From positions 3,286,001 to 3,350,000 of the forward strand of contig NZ_OZ061318.1 of NCBI RefSeq assembly GCF_964063345.1: a stretch of 64,000 nt of DNA, given 5' to 3'. Source of the DNA: Pseudomonas lini. Its GTDB lineage: Bacteria; Pseudomonadota; Gammaproteobacteria; Pseudomonadales; Pseudomonadaceae. This document shows, in pieces, positions 17,722 to 25,231 of the stretch. Under the pieces are notes generated by a model. It had not been told where the DNA came from. It saw only the letters and a list, made by a program, of their open reading frames with translations, and did not search any database. Within the stretch, counting starts at the first letter, position 1. Every line of letters starts with the position of its first letter. Made by a program: the position numbers and the translations under genes.

Positions 17722-18168
17722 TTATAGGGCGTGGCGAAACTGGATGAAGCCGGGACGCTCGGCGATGCGCTCATAGAGCTGGATCGCGGTGGCGTTGGTT
17801 TCGTGGGTCAGCCAATGAACCTTGCAGCAGCCATCGGCCTTGGCCGTGGTGTAGACGAATTCGATCAGTTGCCGACCGACACCGGTGCCACGGGTTTCGG
17901 GCGTCACCAGCAAGTCTTGCAGATAACAGGAGTTTTCGATGCTCCAGTTCGAGCGGTGATAGATGAAATGCACCATGCCCACCGCTTTGCCATCGGCCCA
18001 GGCCAGCGCCCCATGGGTCGGCTCACCCAGATCGAGCAGGCGCTGCCAGGTGCTCTGGGTGACTGCATCGGGCAATTCGGTGTTGTAGAAGCGCAAGTAG
18101 GCTTGCCACAACGGCAGCCAGGCAGCGTGATCGTCGGCGGTGACTTGGCGGATGTCGATCTGACTCAT
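17722..18168 (-). CDS. GNAT-family N-acetyltransferase
   Basis: This 148-residue compact GNAT domain contains the acetyl-CoA-binding motif A as LLVTPETRGTGVGRQLIEF (consensus R/Q-x-x-G-x-G/A) and a C-terminal GFIQFRH end. Its ribosome site AAGGAA overlaps the paiB stop codon, so it is probably translated from the same mRNA. The presence of PaiB and GNAT genes together resembles the Bacillus paiAB pair, in which PaiA acetylates polyamines. That parallel is suggestive only. Confidence 0.87.
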   Translation of the reverse strand: MSQIDIRQVTADDHAAWLPLWQAYLRFYNTELPDAVTQSTWQRLLDLGEPTHGALAWADGKAVGMVHFIYHRSNWSIENSCYLQDLLVTPETRGTGVGRQLIEFVYTTAKADGCCKVHWLTHETNATAIQLYERIAERPGFIQFRHAL

Positions 18169-18177
18169 GTGGGTTCC

Positions 18178-18801
18178 TTAACGCATCAAGTGGGCGAGGG
18201 CCTGGTCATGCACATCAGGGCTGGCGGCCAGCCCCTCGCGCACACCGGCGATGTCTGCAGCATTGCGGTTCTGGCTGAGCTTGCGTTTACCCTCCAGACG
18301 CTGGATCGGCAAGGCAAAACCGACGATGGCCTTGAGCATCCCATCAATGTAGTCGGTGGGGGCATCGGCGACTTTCCATGGATGGGTGCGACCCGACTCA
18401 TGGCGATCAGTCAGAGTGCTGACCAGATTGCGCAGGCGATCGGCGTCGGTGAAAACTTCGGCCATGCCATAGGCGTGCACGGCAACGTAATTCCAGGTCG
18501 GCACGACTTTGCCATGCTCGGCTTTGCTCGGGTAAAACCCCGGGCTGACGTAGGCATCGGCACCGGCAAAAATCACCAGCGCCTCGGCGCCGTTCTGCAA
18601 TTCCCGCCATTGTGGATTGGCCCGAGCGAGGTGCCCGTAGAGAGTGCCATTCGGGCCGTGGTCGACATTCAGCAGCAATGGCAGATGACTGGCTTGCAGG
18701 CCTTGCTCACCGTGGGTGACCAAGACCGCGAGACGAGTCCCGAGAATCTGCTGATGCAGTTCATTCAAATCATCGATAGCGAAAGAACCGGGCGTGTACA
18801 T
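18178..18801 (-). CDS. PaiB-like FMN-binding negative regulator
   Basis: This 207-residue protein has a split-barrel flavin-binding fold: MYTPGSFAIDDLNELHQQI at the start, HLPLLLNVDHGPNGTLYGHLARANPQW in the FMN-site region, and VPTWNYVAVHAYG as the conserved PaiB motif. Family members act as transcriptional repressors in Bacillus or as flavin-dependent proteins of uncertain activity. The ATG at 18801 has AAGGA upstream. It is first in the operon with two GNAT genes and is divergent from the MocR-type regulator, which may control it. Confidence 0.9.
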   Translation of the reverse strand: MYTPGSFAIDDLNELHQQILGTRLAVLVTHGEQGLQASHLPLLLNVDHGPNGTLYGHLARANPQWRELQNGAEALVIFAGADAYVSPGFYPSKAEHGKVVPTWNYVAVHAYGMAEVFTDADRLRNLVSTLTDRHESGRTHPWKVADAPTDYIDGMLKAIVGFALPIQRLEGKRKLSQNRNAADIAGVREGLAASPDVHDQALAHLMR

Positions 18802-18891
18802 GGAAGTTTTCCTTGGCGAATGCCTGCATCCTAGGCAGGCTATTGGTCTGTTGTAAGAGCCATTAATGACCAATTTCATAGGTCCATTATC

Positions 18892-20445
18892 ATGTCGAAC
18901 ACGCCGCTTCCTTCTTCATTCAACCCCGCGGGTATCGAACTTGACCGCCGTCTGGGCCTGAGTCGTCAGCTCTATCAAGCGCTACGGGTGCGTGTGCTCG
19001 ACGGGCGACTGGCCAGCGGCACACGACTGCCGGCCAGTCGCGATCTGGCGGCGGCGTTATCGATTTCCCGTAACAGCGTGGTCCGTGCCTACGATCAGCT
19101 TTACGCTGAGGGCTTCATCGAGGGGCGTGTGGGTGACGGGACTTATGTCGCGCAATTGCCTAAAGCCGCGCTGTCGGTGAAAAAACTATCCACAAAAGTA
19201 TCCACAGGGTTTTCAACAGGGTTACCCACAGCCTTATCCACAGATTGGCTGGATTTACCTGTGCTTTCATCCAGTAAAGTTATCCACAACGGTGCTTTGG
19301 GTCGGGTTGAAAAGAACCATTTGGCCTTGCCTCCCAGTGGTCCGCCTCGGGCATTTCGTGTCGGCGTTCCGGCCTTTGATCTGTTTCCCTTCGAGGTCTG
19401 GGCCAAGCTGAACGCGGCTTTCTGGCGTAAGCCGGATTTACGGCAACTCTGTTATGGCGATCCGGCGGGTGATGAACGCTTGCGCGGATTGATTGCGGCC
19501 TACTTGCGCAGCTCAAGGGGTCTGCAGTGCTCGGCTGAGCAAATAGTGATCACCAGTGGCGCGCAACAGGGGATTAGCCTTTGTGCACAGTTGCTGGTGG
19601 AGCCTGGCGATGGAGTGGGCATTGAAAATCCGGGGTATCGAGCGGCGGGTCATGCGTTCGCTGTTGCCGGCGCGCGATTGCACGGGATAGCGGTGGACAG
19701 TGAGGGCATTGATTGCACCGAATTGGCGGCGCTCAGCGATTGTCGATTGGCTTACGTCACGCCGTCGCATCAGTACCCGACCGGGGTGGTCATGAGTCTG
19801 GCGCGACGTCTTGAATTGTTGGCCTGGGCCGAACGCACCCAAGGCTGGATCGTCGAGGACGACTACGATGGCGAATACCGTTACAGCGGCGCGCCACTGG
19901 CACCGTTGGCTGCACTCGATCGGCAGGGGCGGGTGCTGTATGTCGGCACCTTCGGCAAGGTCGCATTCCCGGCATTAAGACTGGGTTATCTGGTATTGCC
20001 TCCCGGATTGGTTGAGGCGTTCTCCCAGCGTCGTGCGGTGGACGTGCGGCACTCGGAGGTCAGCACTCAAGCGGTAATGGCTGAGTTCATGGCGGCCGGG
20101 CACTTCCAACGACACATCCGGCGTATGCGCCGTGCTGCATTGAGTCGGCGTAACGTCTTGCTCAATGGCTGGCCTGTGGATATCCCGGGCGTCGGTAAGC
20201 TACCCAGTGTGGCGGCCGGTTTGCACCTGACGGTACGTGTCGAGAGCATGGCTCGTGAGCGCGAATTGATCGAACAAGCCACCAGCGTCGGGGTGGAGGT
20301 TAATGGACTGAGCAGTTATTGGCTGCCAGATACGACGCTCCCCGAGGACCAGCGAGCGGGGCTGGTCCTGGGGTTCGCCGCAGTGCCGGAGGCGGCTATC
20401 GAATCGGCACTGGCGAGGCTCAAGGAGATCTGGATTCCGGTGTGA
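18892..20445 (+). CDS. MocR/PdxR-family transcriptional regulator (GntR HTH plus aminotransferase fold)
   Basis: The 517-residue protein has a GntR winged HTH (residues about 20-90, LPASRDLAAALSISRNSVVRAYDQL). A linker follows (about 90-150), then a fold-type I aminotransferase-like domain with DDYDGEYRY (323-331) and the PLP lysine at about K356 (GTFGKVAFPALRLGY). PdxR-type members sense pyridoxal phosphate; others control neighbouring amino-acid or amine genes. It lies divergent from the paiB-GNAT operon with a 90-bp shared promoter region, suggesting control of that operon. The linker consists of a repeated four-residue unit whose DNA forms DnaA-box-like sequences. Confidence 0.92.
   Translation: MSNTPLPSSFNPAGIELDRRLGLSRQLYQALRVRVLDGRLASGTRLPASRDLAAALSISRNSVVRAYDQLYAEGFIEGRVGDGTYVAQLPKAALSVKKLSTKVSTGFSTGLPTALSTDWLDLPVLSSSKVIHNGALGRVEKNHLALPPSGPPRAFRVGVPAFDLFPFEVWAKLNAAFWRKPDLRQLCYGDPAGDERLRGLIAAYLRSSRGLQCSAEQIVITSGAQQGISLCAQLLVEPGDGVGIENPGYRAAGHAFAVAGARLHGIAVDSEGIDCTELAALSDCRLAYVTPSHQYPTGVVMSLARRLELLAWAERTQGWIVEDDYDGEYRYSGAPLAPLAALDRQGRVLYVGTFGKVAFPALRLGYLVLPPGLVEAFSQRRAVDVRHSEVSTQAVMAEFMAAGHFQRHIRRMRRAALSRRNVLLNGWPVDIPGVGKLPSVAAGLHLTVRVESMARERELIEQATSVGVEVNGLSSYWLPDTTLPEDQRAGLVLGFAAVPEAAIESALARLKEIWIPV
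19186..19288 (+). repeat. 12-bp-period array of DnaA-box-like sequences inside the regulator linker
   Basis: Nine-base units start at 19186 (CTATCCACA), 19198 (GTATCCACA), 19210 (TTTTCAACA), 19222 (TTACCCACA) and 19234 (TTATCCACA), exactly 12 bp apart and in the same orientation. A further perfect TTATCCACA lies at 19280-19288. TTATCCACA is the consensus DnaA box. At protein level the array encodes degenerate [LVF]-[SP]-T-x tetrapeptides (about residues 99-117). Binding by DnaA is an inference. Confidence 0.75.
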
Positions 20446-20460
20446 GCCACGCCACCCGGA

Positions 20461-21576
20461 TCAGGTGCCGGACTTGATCTTGGTCCAGGCGCGGGTCCGC
20501 GCCCGCTCAGCATCGCGAGGTAACGGTTGCAGGGTGTAGAGCGTGCTCATCGCCGCTTCGGTCGGGTACAGGTTCGGGTTGTTGCGGATCGCCGGGTCGA
20601 CCATTTCCGTGGCGTCCTTGTTCGGGTTCGGGTAACCGACGAAGTCGCTGACCGGTGCAATGACCTGAGGTTGCAGCAAGTAGTTGATGAAGGTGTAAGC
20701 GTCTTCCGGGTTTTTCGCGCCTTTGGGGATCGCGAGCATGTCGAACCAGATCGGCGCGCCTTCTTTGGGCAGGCGCATGTCGACGATCACACCATTCTTG
20801 GCTTCCTTGGCGCGGTTGGCGGCCTGGGAGAAGCTGCCGGAGTAACCGACCGCCACGCAGATGTCACCGTTGGCAATGTCGGCCATGTACTTGGACGAAT
20901 GGAAGTAGGTGATGTACGGACGAATCTTCATCAGCAGCGCTTCAGCCTTGGCGTAGTCCGCCGGCTTCTTGCTGTTGGGGTCCAGGCCCAGGTGTTGCAG
21001 GGCCAGCGGCAGGATCTCCGACGGCGAGTCGAGCAGGGCTACGCCGCACTGCTTGAGCTTGCGGATGTTCTCTTCCTTGAAGATCAGGTCCCAGCTGTCC
21101 ACCGGTGCGTTGTCGCCCAAAGCCGCCTTGATCTTGTCCGGGTTGAAGCCGATCAGAATGGTCCCGTACATGTACGGCACGGCGAATTTGTTACCCGGGT
21201 CGTTGGCTTCGATCAGCTTCATCAGCTTCGGATCGAGGTGATTCCAGTTCGGCAGTTTGCTGCGGTCCAGCGGCTGGAACACCCCGGCTTCGATCTGCTT
21301 GGCGAGGAACACGTTGGACGGCACCACCACGTCGTAACCGGAGTTGCCGGTCAGCAACTTGGCCTCCAATGCTTCGTTGGTGTCGAAGATGTCGTAGACC
21401 AGTTTGGTCTGGGTGTTTTGGGCTTTGAAGTCTTCCAGCGCTTTGGGGGTGATGTAGTCGAACCAGTTGTACACCCGCAAGGTGCGTTCTTCAGCGTGAA
21501 CAGCACCATTGAGTAACGTGGCGCATAGCACTGTGGGGAAGAGCGCTGGCGCGATAAAACGCTTGAGTCGGTTCAT
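20461..21576 (-). CDS. PotF-like polyamine-binding periplasmic protein
   Basis: This 371-residue extracellular solute-binding protein has a signal peptide (residues 1-28, ending AVHA). The PotD/PotF/SpuD hallmarks are LRVYNWFDYI near the N-terminus, YDVVVPSN, and ADIANGDICVAVGYSGSF. It starts 5 bp after the acetylpolyamine amidohydrolase gene, with AGAGGAA as ribosome site overlapping that gene's end. The pair strongly suggests capture of a polyamine or acetylpolyamine followed by deacetylation. No permease or ATPase gene is adjacent. Confidence 0.92.
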   Translation of the reverse strand: MNRLKRFIAPALFPTVLCATLLNGAVHAEERTLRVYNWFDYITPKALEDFKAQNTQTKLVYDIFDTNEALEAKLLTGNSGYDVVVPSNVFLAKQIEAGVFQPLDRSKLPNWNHLDPKLMKLIEANDPGNKFAVPYMYGTILIGFNPDKIKAALGDNAPVDSWDLIFKEENIRKLKQCGVALLDSPSEILPLALQHLGLDPNSKKPADYAKAEALLMKIRPYITYFHSSKYMADIANGDICVAVGYSGSFSQAANRAKEAKNGVIVDMRLPKEGAPIWFDMLAIPKGAKNPEDAYTFINYLLQPQVIAPVSDFVGYPNPNKDATEMVDPAIRNNPNLYPTEAAMSTLYTLQPLPRDAERARTRAWTKIKSGT

Positions 21577-21581
21577 TTGTT

Positions 21582-22619
21582 CTAATTCCTCTGGGCACTT
21601 TCAAAACCTTCGAGAACGTTCACGGCATTGATGCCGATTTCTTCCACCGCGTAACCGCCTTCCATCACGAACAGCGTCGGCTTGCCGAGGCCCGCGATGC
21701 GCGCGCCCATCGCCAGGTAATCCGGGCTGTCGAGTTTGAATTGGGAGATCGGGTCGTCCTTGAATGTATCCACACCCAGAGACACGACGATGATGTCGGC
21801 GCCGTACTTTTCGATCTCTTTGCAGGCCTGCTCCAGCGCCGCGCTCCAACGGTCCCAGCCCGACCCGGCGGGCAAAGGGTAGTTGAAGTTGAACCCTTCG
21901 CCAGGGCCTTCACCGCGTTCGTCTTCGTAGCCGAGGAAGAAGGGAAACTCGGCTTCCGGATGACCATGGATCGAGGTGAAGAGCACATCGCTGCGCTCGT
22001 AGAAAATCGATTGGGTACCGTTGCCGTGGTGGTAATCGACATCGAGGATCGCGACCTTTTTGTGGCCTTGATCGAGGAAAGCCTGAGCGGCGATGGCGGC
22101 GTTGTTGAGGTAACAATAACCGCCCATCAAGTCGCTGGCGGCATGGTGTCCCGGTGGACGGCACAAGGCGAAGGCACTGCGCGCTCCACGCTGGATCACC
22201 GCTTGAGCCGTGAGGGCAACTTGCGACGCGCTGTACGCCGCTTGCCAGGTGCCGGCGGTAATCGGTGCGCCGCCGTCGAAGCTGTAATAGCCGAGCTGGC
22301 CGTGCAGGCTGGTGGGCATGATCCGGCGCAAGGTGCGGGCCGGCCAGGTATAGGGCAGCAAGTCGCCGTCTGTTTTGAATTCGGTCCAGCGCGCCCAGGC
22401 TCCTTTGAAGAAGTCGAGGTAGTCGCGGCTGTGGACGCGCTCGATCGGCCCGAGGCCGAAGTCCTCCGGCGCCTCGACCGGGCCGAGACGGCGGTACTGC
22501 ACGCGTGCCAGCACATGGTCGGCCCGCGAGGGCATCTCGAAGCAGGGCATCAATTGCCCGTCCATCAATTCACAACGACCGTGGTGCAGGTGGTGATCGT
22601 CCGAGTAGATCGTCAGCAT
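21582..22619 (-). CDS. acetylpolyamine amidohydrolase (histone-deacetylase superfamily)
   Basis: This 345-residue zinc enzyme deacetylates acetylated polyamines such as acetylputrescine or acetylcadaverine. The residues known from the Mycoplana enzyme are at the same numbers here: catalytic His158-His159 (RPPGHHAA), zinc ligands Asp195 and His197 (LDVDYHHGNG) and Asp284 (LGVDTF), and the transition-state Tyr323 (EGGY). The ATG at 22619 has GGAG eight bases upstream. It is co-transcribed with the PotF-like gene. Products would enter putrescine or cadaverine catabolism. Confidence 0.96.
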   Translation of the reverse strand: MLTIYSDDHHLHHGRCELMDGQLMPCFEMPSRADHVLARVQYRRLGPVEAPEDFGLGPIERVHSRDYLDFFKGAWARWTEFKTDGDLLPYTWPARTLRRIMPTSLHGQLGYYSFDGGAPITAGTWQAAYSASQVALTAQAVIQRGARSAFALCRPPGHHAASDLMGGYCYLNNAAIAAQAFLDQGHKKVAILDVDYHHGNGTQSIFYERSDVLFTSIHGHPEAEFPFFLGYEDERGEGPGEGFNFNYPLPAGSGWDRWSAALEQACKEIEKYGADIIVVSLGVDTFKDDPISQFKLDSPDYLAMGARIAGLGKPTLFVMEGGYAVEEIGINAVNVLEGFESAQRN

Positions 22620-22742
22620 TCTTGTTCTCCGCAGGCTGATTCGGTTTGCATACAGTCTTGCGGCGGGCGGCGTTTGGGAGAACGGCAAGAAAGGCCAAAA
22701 GGGGATCGATATGGCCAAAAGATTTGACCGAAATTCGCCCCT

Positions 22743-22876
22743 CTGTGGCGAGAGAGCTTGCTCCCGTTGGTCTGCGTAGCAGACCCAAACCGCACACCGC
22801 GTTCTTCCATTCAAATAGCGGTTGCCGGTTTTACGACTGCTGCGCAGCCGAGCGGGAGCAAGCTCCCTCGCCACAG
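22743..22876. repeat. REPIN, CTGTGGCGAGGGAGCTTGC family
   Basis: Arms 22743-22765 and 22854-22876 are inverted copies over 23 bp with one mismatch. Their core differs from the TGTGGGAGCGGGC family, so this is a separate REP class. A second copy lies at 46086-46216. It fills the gap between the amidohydrolase start and the AraC gene end. Confidence 0.88.
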
Positions 22877-22883
22877 AGGTAGA

Positions 22884-23876
22884 TCACGGCCGGAACTGGC
22901 TGGGCGCCACGCCACTCCAGCGCACAAACGCATGGCGGAAGCTCGCGGTCTCGCTGAACCCCAACGCCTCGGCAATTCGATAAATCGGCAATTGATCTTC
23001 GCAGAGCATTCGCTTGGCCTGCTCGAAGCGCAACTCATCGAGCAGTTCCTGATAGCTGCAACCCAGGCCCTTCAGATGTCGACGTAGCGTGCGCGCCGAG
23101 CAGTTCAGCTGTTCGGCCAACCCATCCAGGCCCGGCGCCGCGCTCAGTTGCGCCGCGAGTAGTTGGCGGATACGCCCGAGCCAGGCCTGACGCCCGGTGA
23201 ATTCGGTGTTTTGCTTGCGGCAACGCTCGGCCATGGCCTGGTGCGTAATGGCGTCGGCCAGAGGCAGTGGTTGTTCGAGCCAGTGTTTATCGAAGGCAAA
23301 GGCATTGGATACTGCCTCGAACTGCAAGGGGCAGTCGAAACGCTCGGCGTAGCGCGCGTGATAGTCCGGCGCCGGGTGTTCGAAGCGGGCTCCGAGCAGA
23401 GGCAGAGGGTGGCCGAGCAAGTCTTCGCAGGTGACTTTCATAGAGACCAGGCAAAACTCGACATTGAACGGCGCCAGCGCCGGATTCTCCCGATAGTCGC
23501 CGGCGGTGAGCCAGATGCGTTCGCCATCTTCTTCCAGGCTCAACTCGAACAGTGTTCCCAATAGCGCCGGATAGTGCAGCCCCAACCGCAAGGCGTCACC
23601 CAAAGTGGCGCTGGTGAGTAAGGCGTACCCGAGCATGCCGTAGGAGGAAACGTGCATCCGCCGGCCCAACTCCAAGCCGATATCGTGGCGTAACGCGACG
23701 GCGTTGGCGCAAACCAGCATCTCTTGGTTGGTGGTAATACGCGTATCCGCCCGGCTCAGATCCGCCGCATTGATGCCGCTGCCGGCCAGCAATGCATCGC
23801 TCGACAGGCCTTCGGCCTTGAAGGTGTTGAGTACCAGGGAGACGGCGTTGAGGGTGGTGAGATGGGAGTGGAGCAT
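22884..23876 (-). CDS. AraC-family regulator with arabinose-binding-like N-terminal domain
   Basis: This 330-residue regulator has an OruR/ArgR-type N-terminal ligand domain (about 15-200; SYGMLGYALLTSATLGDAL is typical). The C-terminal AraC HTH pair covers about 230-330 (LDGLAEQLNCSARTLRRHLKGLG, then YRIAEALGFSETASFRHAFVRWSGVAPSQFR). Its position upstream of the acetylpolyamine module on the same strand suggests it could regulate that module, but a REPIN and a 264-bp gap separate them and no operator is recognised. The effector is unknown. Confidence 0.88.
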   Translation of the reverse strand: MLHSHLTTLNAVSLVLNTFKAEGLSSDALLAGSGINAADLSRADTRITTNQEMLVCANAVALRHDIGLELGRRMHVSSYGMLGYALLTSATLGDALRLGLHYPALLGTLFELSLEEDGERIWLTAGDYRENPALAPFNVEFCLVSMKVTCEDLLGHPLPLLGARFEHPAPDYHARYAERFDCPLQFEAVSNAFAFDKHWLEQPLPLADAITHQAMAERCRKQNTEFTGRQAWLGRIRQLLAAQLSAAPGLDGLAEQLNCSARTLRRHLKGLGCSYQELLDELRFEQAKRMLCEDQLPIYRIAEALGFSETASFRHAFVRWSGVAPSQFRP

Positions 23877-23940
23877 GGGGGCTTCCCGCGTTGGGCGTGC
23901 CGGAATGGGAGCAAGTTATATGCCGGTATGACCCGGCCCT

Positions 23941-24014
23941 TGTAGGAGCGAGGCTTGCCCGCGAAGCTTTTGGCGCACTTGAAGACGCCTTCGCGGGCAA
24001 GCCTCGCTCCTACA
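23941..24014. repeat. REPIN, TGTAGGAGCGAGGCTTGCC variant
   Basis: Perfect 25-bp inverted arms at 23941-23965 and 23990-24014, separated by only 24 bp. The core has TAG in place of TGG compared with the main family; the same variant appears at 37779-37867. Confidence 0.9.
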
Positions 24015-24029
24015 CGGTTCTGTGTCGTG

Positions 24030-25034
24030 TCAGCTCAGTTCGCCGCACAGGTCGAGTTCAACCAACCGCCGAACTTCAGCCGTCTCAAGCCCTGCGCCCA
24101 GCAACCCATGCAACTTGCCAAACGCCGCCTCGCGAGTCATGCCGCCACCGGACAACACACCGGCGTCACGCAAGCGGCTGCCTGCCTCGTACACGTCGAG
24201 CTGCACGCCACCTTCATGACATTGCGTCACCGCGACCACCACCACACCTTTGTCCCGGGCCCGTTCCAGGCTGGCGAGAAACTCGGGGTTGTCGCTTGGC
24301 CCGGTACCGCTGCCATAACATTCCAGCACCAGACCCTGAATACCGCTGTTGAGCAGGCCATCCAGTTGATCGGCACCGATGCCCGGGAACAGCGGCAGCA
24401 CCGCGACCTTCGCCAACTGTTTAGGCTGGTTGTAGTTCAGCGGCTCAGGTATCGAAGACGCTTTCACGCCGCCACCCTGACGCTCCAGTCGCTTGAATGG
24501 ATGACGACCGAAGCTGCGAACCTTGGCGCAACGGGTCGGGTCGAGCAGTTCACCGTGGAAGTACAGATGAACGCCCGGTGCGAGGCCCTGGCCAAGAGCA
24601 ACCAACGCACCGCTGAGGTTTTCCCAGGCATCGCTGTCGGTCACGCCGGCCGGCAGCATCGAACCGGTGAAGCACACGCGGGCGTGCAGACCGAGCAATT
24701 GAAAGCTCATGGCCGCGGCGCTGTAGGCCAGGGTGTCGGTGCCGTGCAGGATCAACACGCTGTCGCAGCCCTGGACATCAACGGCATCGACCACCGCTTC
24801 ACGCAGTTGCTGCCAGTAGGCGGGCGTCATGTTGGCGCTGTCGATCAGCGGCGACATCTCGCGAAAGCGCCACTGCGGTATCACCAGTTCGGGTTGGCTG
24901 TGCAGATACTCGCGCATCCGCGCTTCGAAACCGGACGCCGGGGCCAGGCCGTGGGCACTGGCTTGCATGCCGATGGTGCCACCGGTGTACAGCACCATGA
25001 CGTGCTGGGCGGCAGGAAAAGTCGAAGGGTTCAT
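24030..25034 (-). CDS. ansA: L-asparaginase
   Basis: This 334-residue asparaginase hydrolyses asparagine to aspartate and ammonia. Both catalytic signatures are present: YTGGTIGMQ (residues 16-24, with the nucleophilic Thr near 17) and LILHGTDTLAYSAAA. No signal peptide is seen, so a cytoplasmic enzyme is likely. The ATG at 25034 has GGAG upstream. A solitary REP lies 20 bp upstream of the start codon, in the leader. With aspA and the amino-acid symporter nearby, it fits use of asparagine through aspartate to fumarate. Confidence 0.93.
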   Translation of the reverse strand: MNPSTFPAAQHVMVLYTGGTIGMQASAHGLAPASGFEARMREYLHSQPELVIPQWRFREMSPLIDSANMTPAYWQQLREAVVDAVDVQGCDSVLILHGTDTLAYSAAAMSFQLLGLHARVCFTGSMLPAGVTDSDAWENLSGALVALGQGLAPGVHLYFHGELLDPTRCAKVRSFGRHPFKRLERQGGGVKASSIPEPLNYNQPKQLAKVAVLPLFPGIGADQLDGLLNSGIQGLVLECYGSGTGPSDNPEFLASLERARDKGVVVVAVTQCHEGGVQLDVYEAGSRLRDAGVLSGGGMTREAAFGKLHGLLGAGLETAEVRRLVELDLCGELS

Positions 25035-25053
25035 GGAGGTTCTCCGAAAACGA

Positions 25054-25086
25054 TGTGGGAGCGACGGTGCGACCTGCTCGCGATGG
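25054..25086. repeat. solitary, interrupted REP in the asparaginase leader
   Basis: The sequence begins TGTGGGAGCGA and ends CTGCTCGCGATGG, with extra bases in the middle compared with the complete arms elsewhere. There is no inverted partner nearby. It lies within 52 bp upstream of the asparaginase ATG and can fold by itself. Confidence 0.6.
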
Positions 25087-25197
25087 ACCGGGGTCGCGCT
25101 CGAGCGATGTGGTCTCAAGCTCGAACCAAAACGGCAGCATCAAAAAAGCTGCCACAACATGCGACCGAGCATGACGCCGGTCGCAAGCTGTGTCACG

Positions 25198-25226
25198 CCG
25201 GGCGCAGGGGATGCGCCCGGTTTTTT
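25198..25226 (+). terminator. intrinsic terminator pointing along the plus strand, opposite to its neighbours
   Basis: CCGGGCGCA (25198-25206), loop GGGGA and TGCGCCCGG (25212-25220) form a perfect 9-bp stem followed by TTTTTT (25221-25226). Only the plus-strand reading has a T run; both flanking genes are on the minus strand. A second hairpin, GCGACCG...CGGTCGC (25161-25184), lies just upstream, which suggests the end of a short plus-strand transcript. Confidence 0.65.
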
Positions 25227-25231
25227 ACCGA

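Noticed and set aside
22620..22874. N-terminal extension of the acetylpolyamine amidohydrolase
   Set aside because: The extension translates a REPIN, and numbering of all catalytic residues from 22619 matches the known enzyme.
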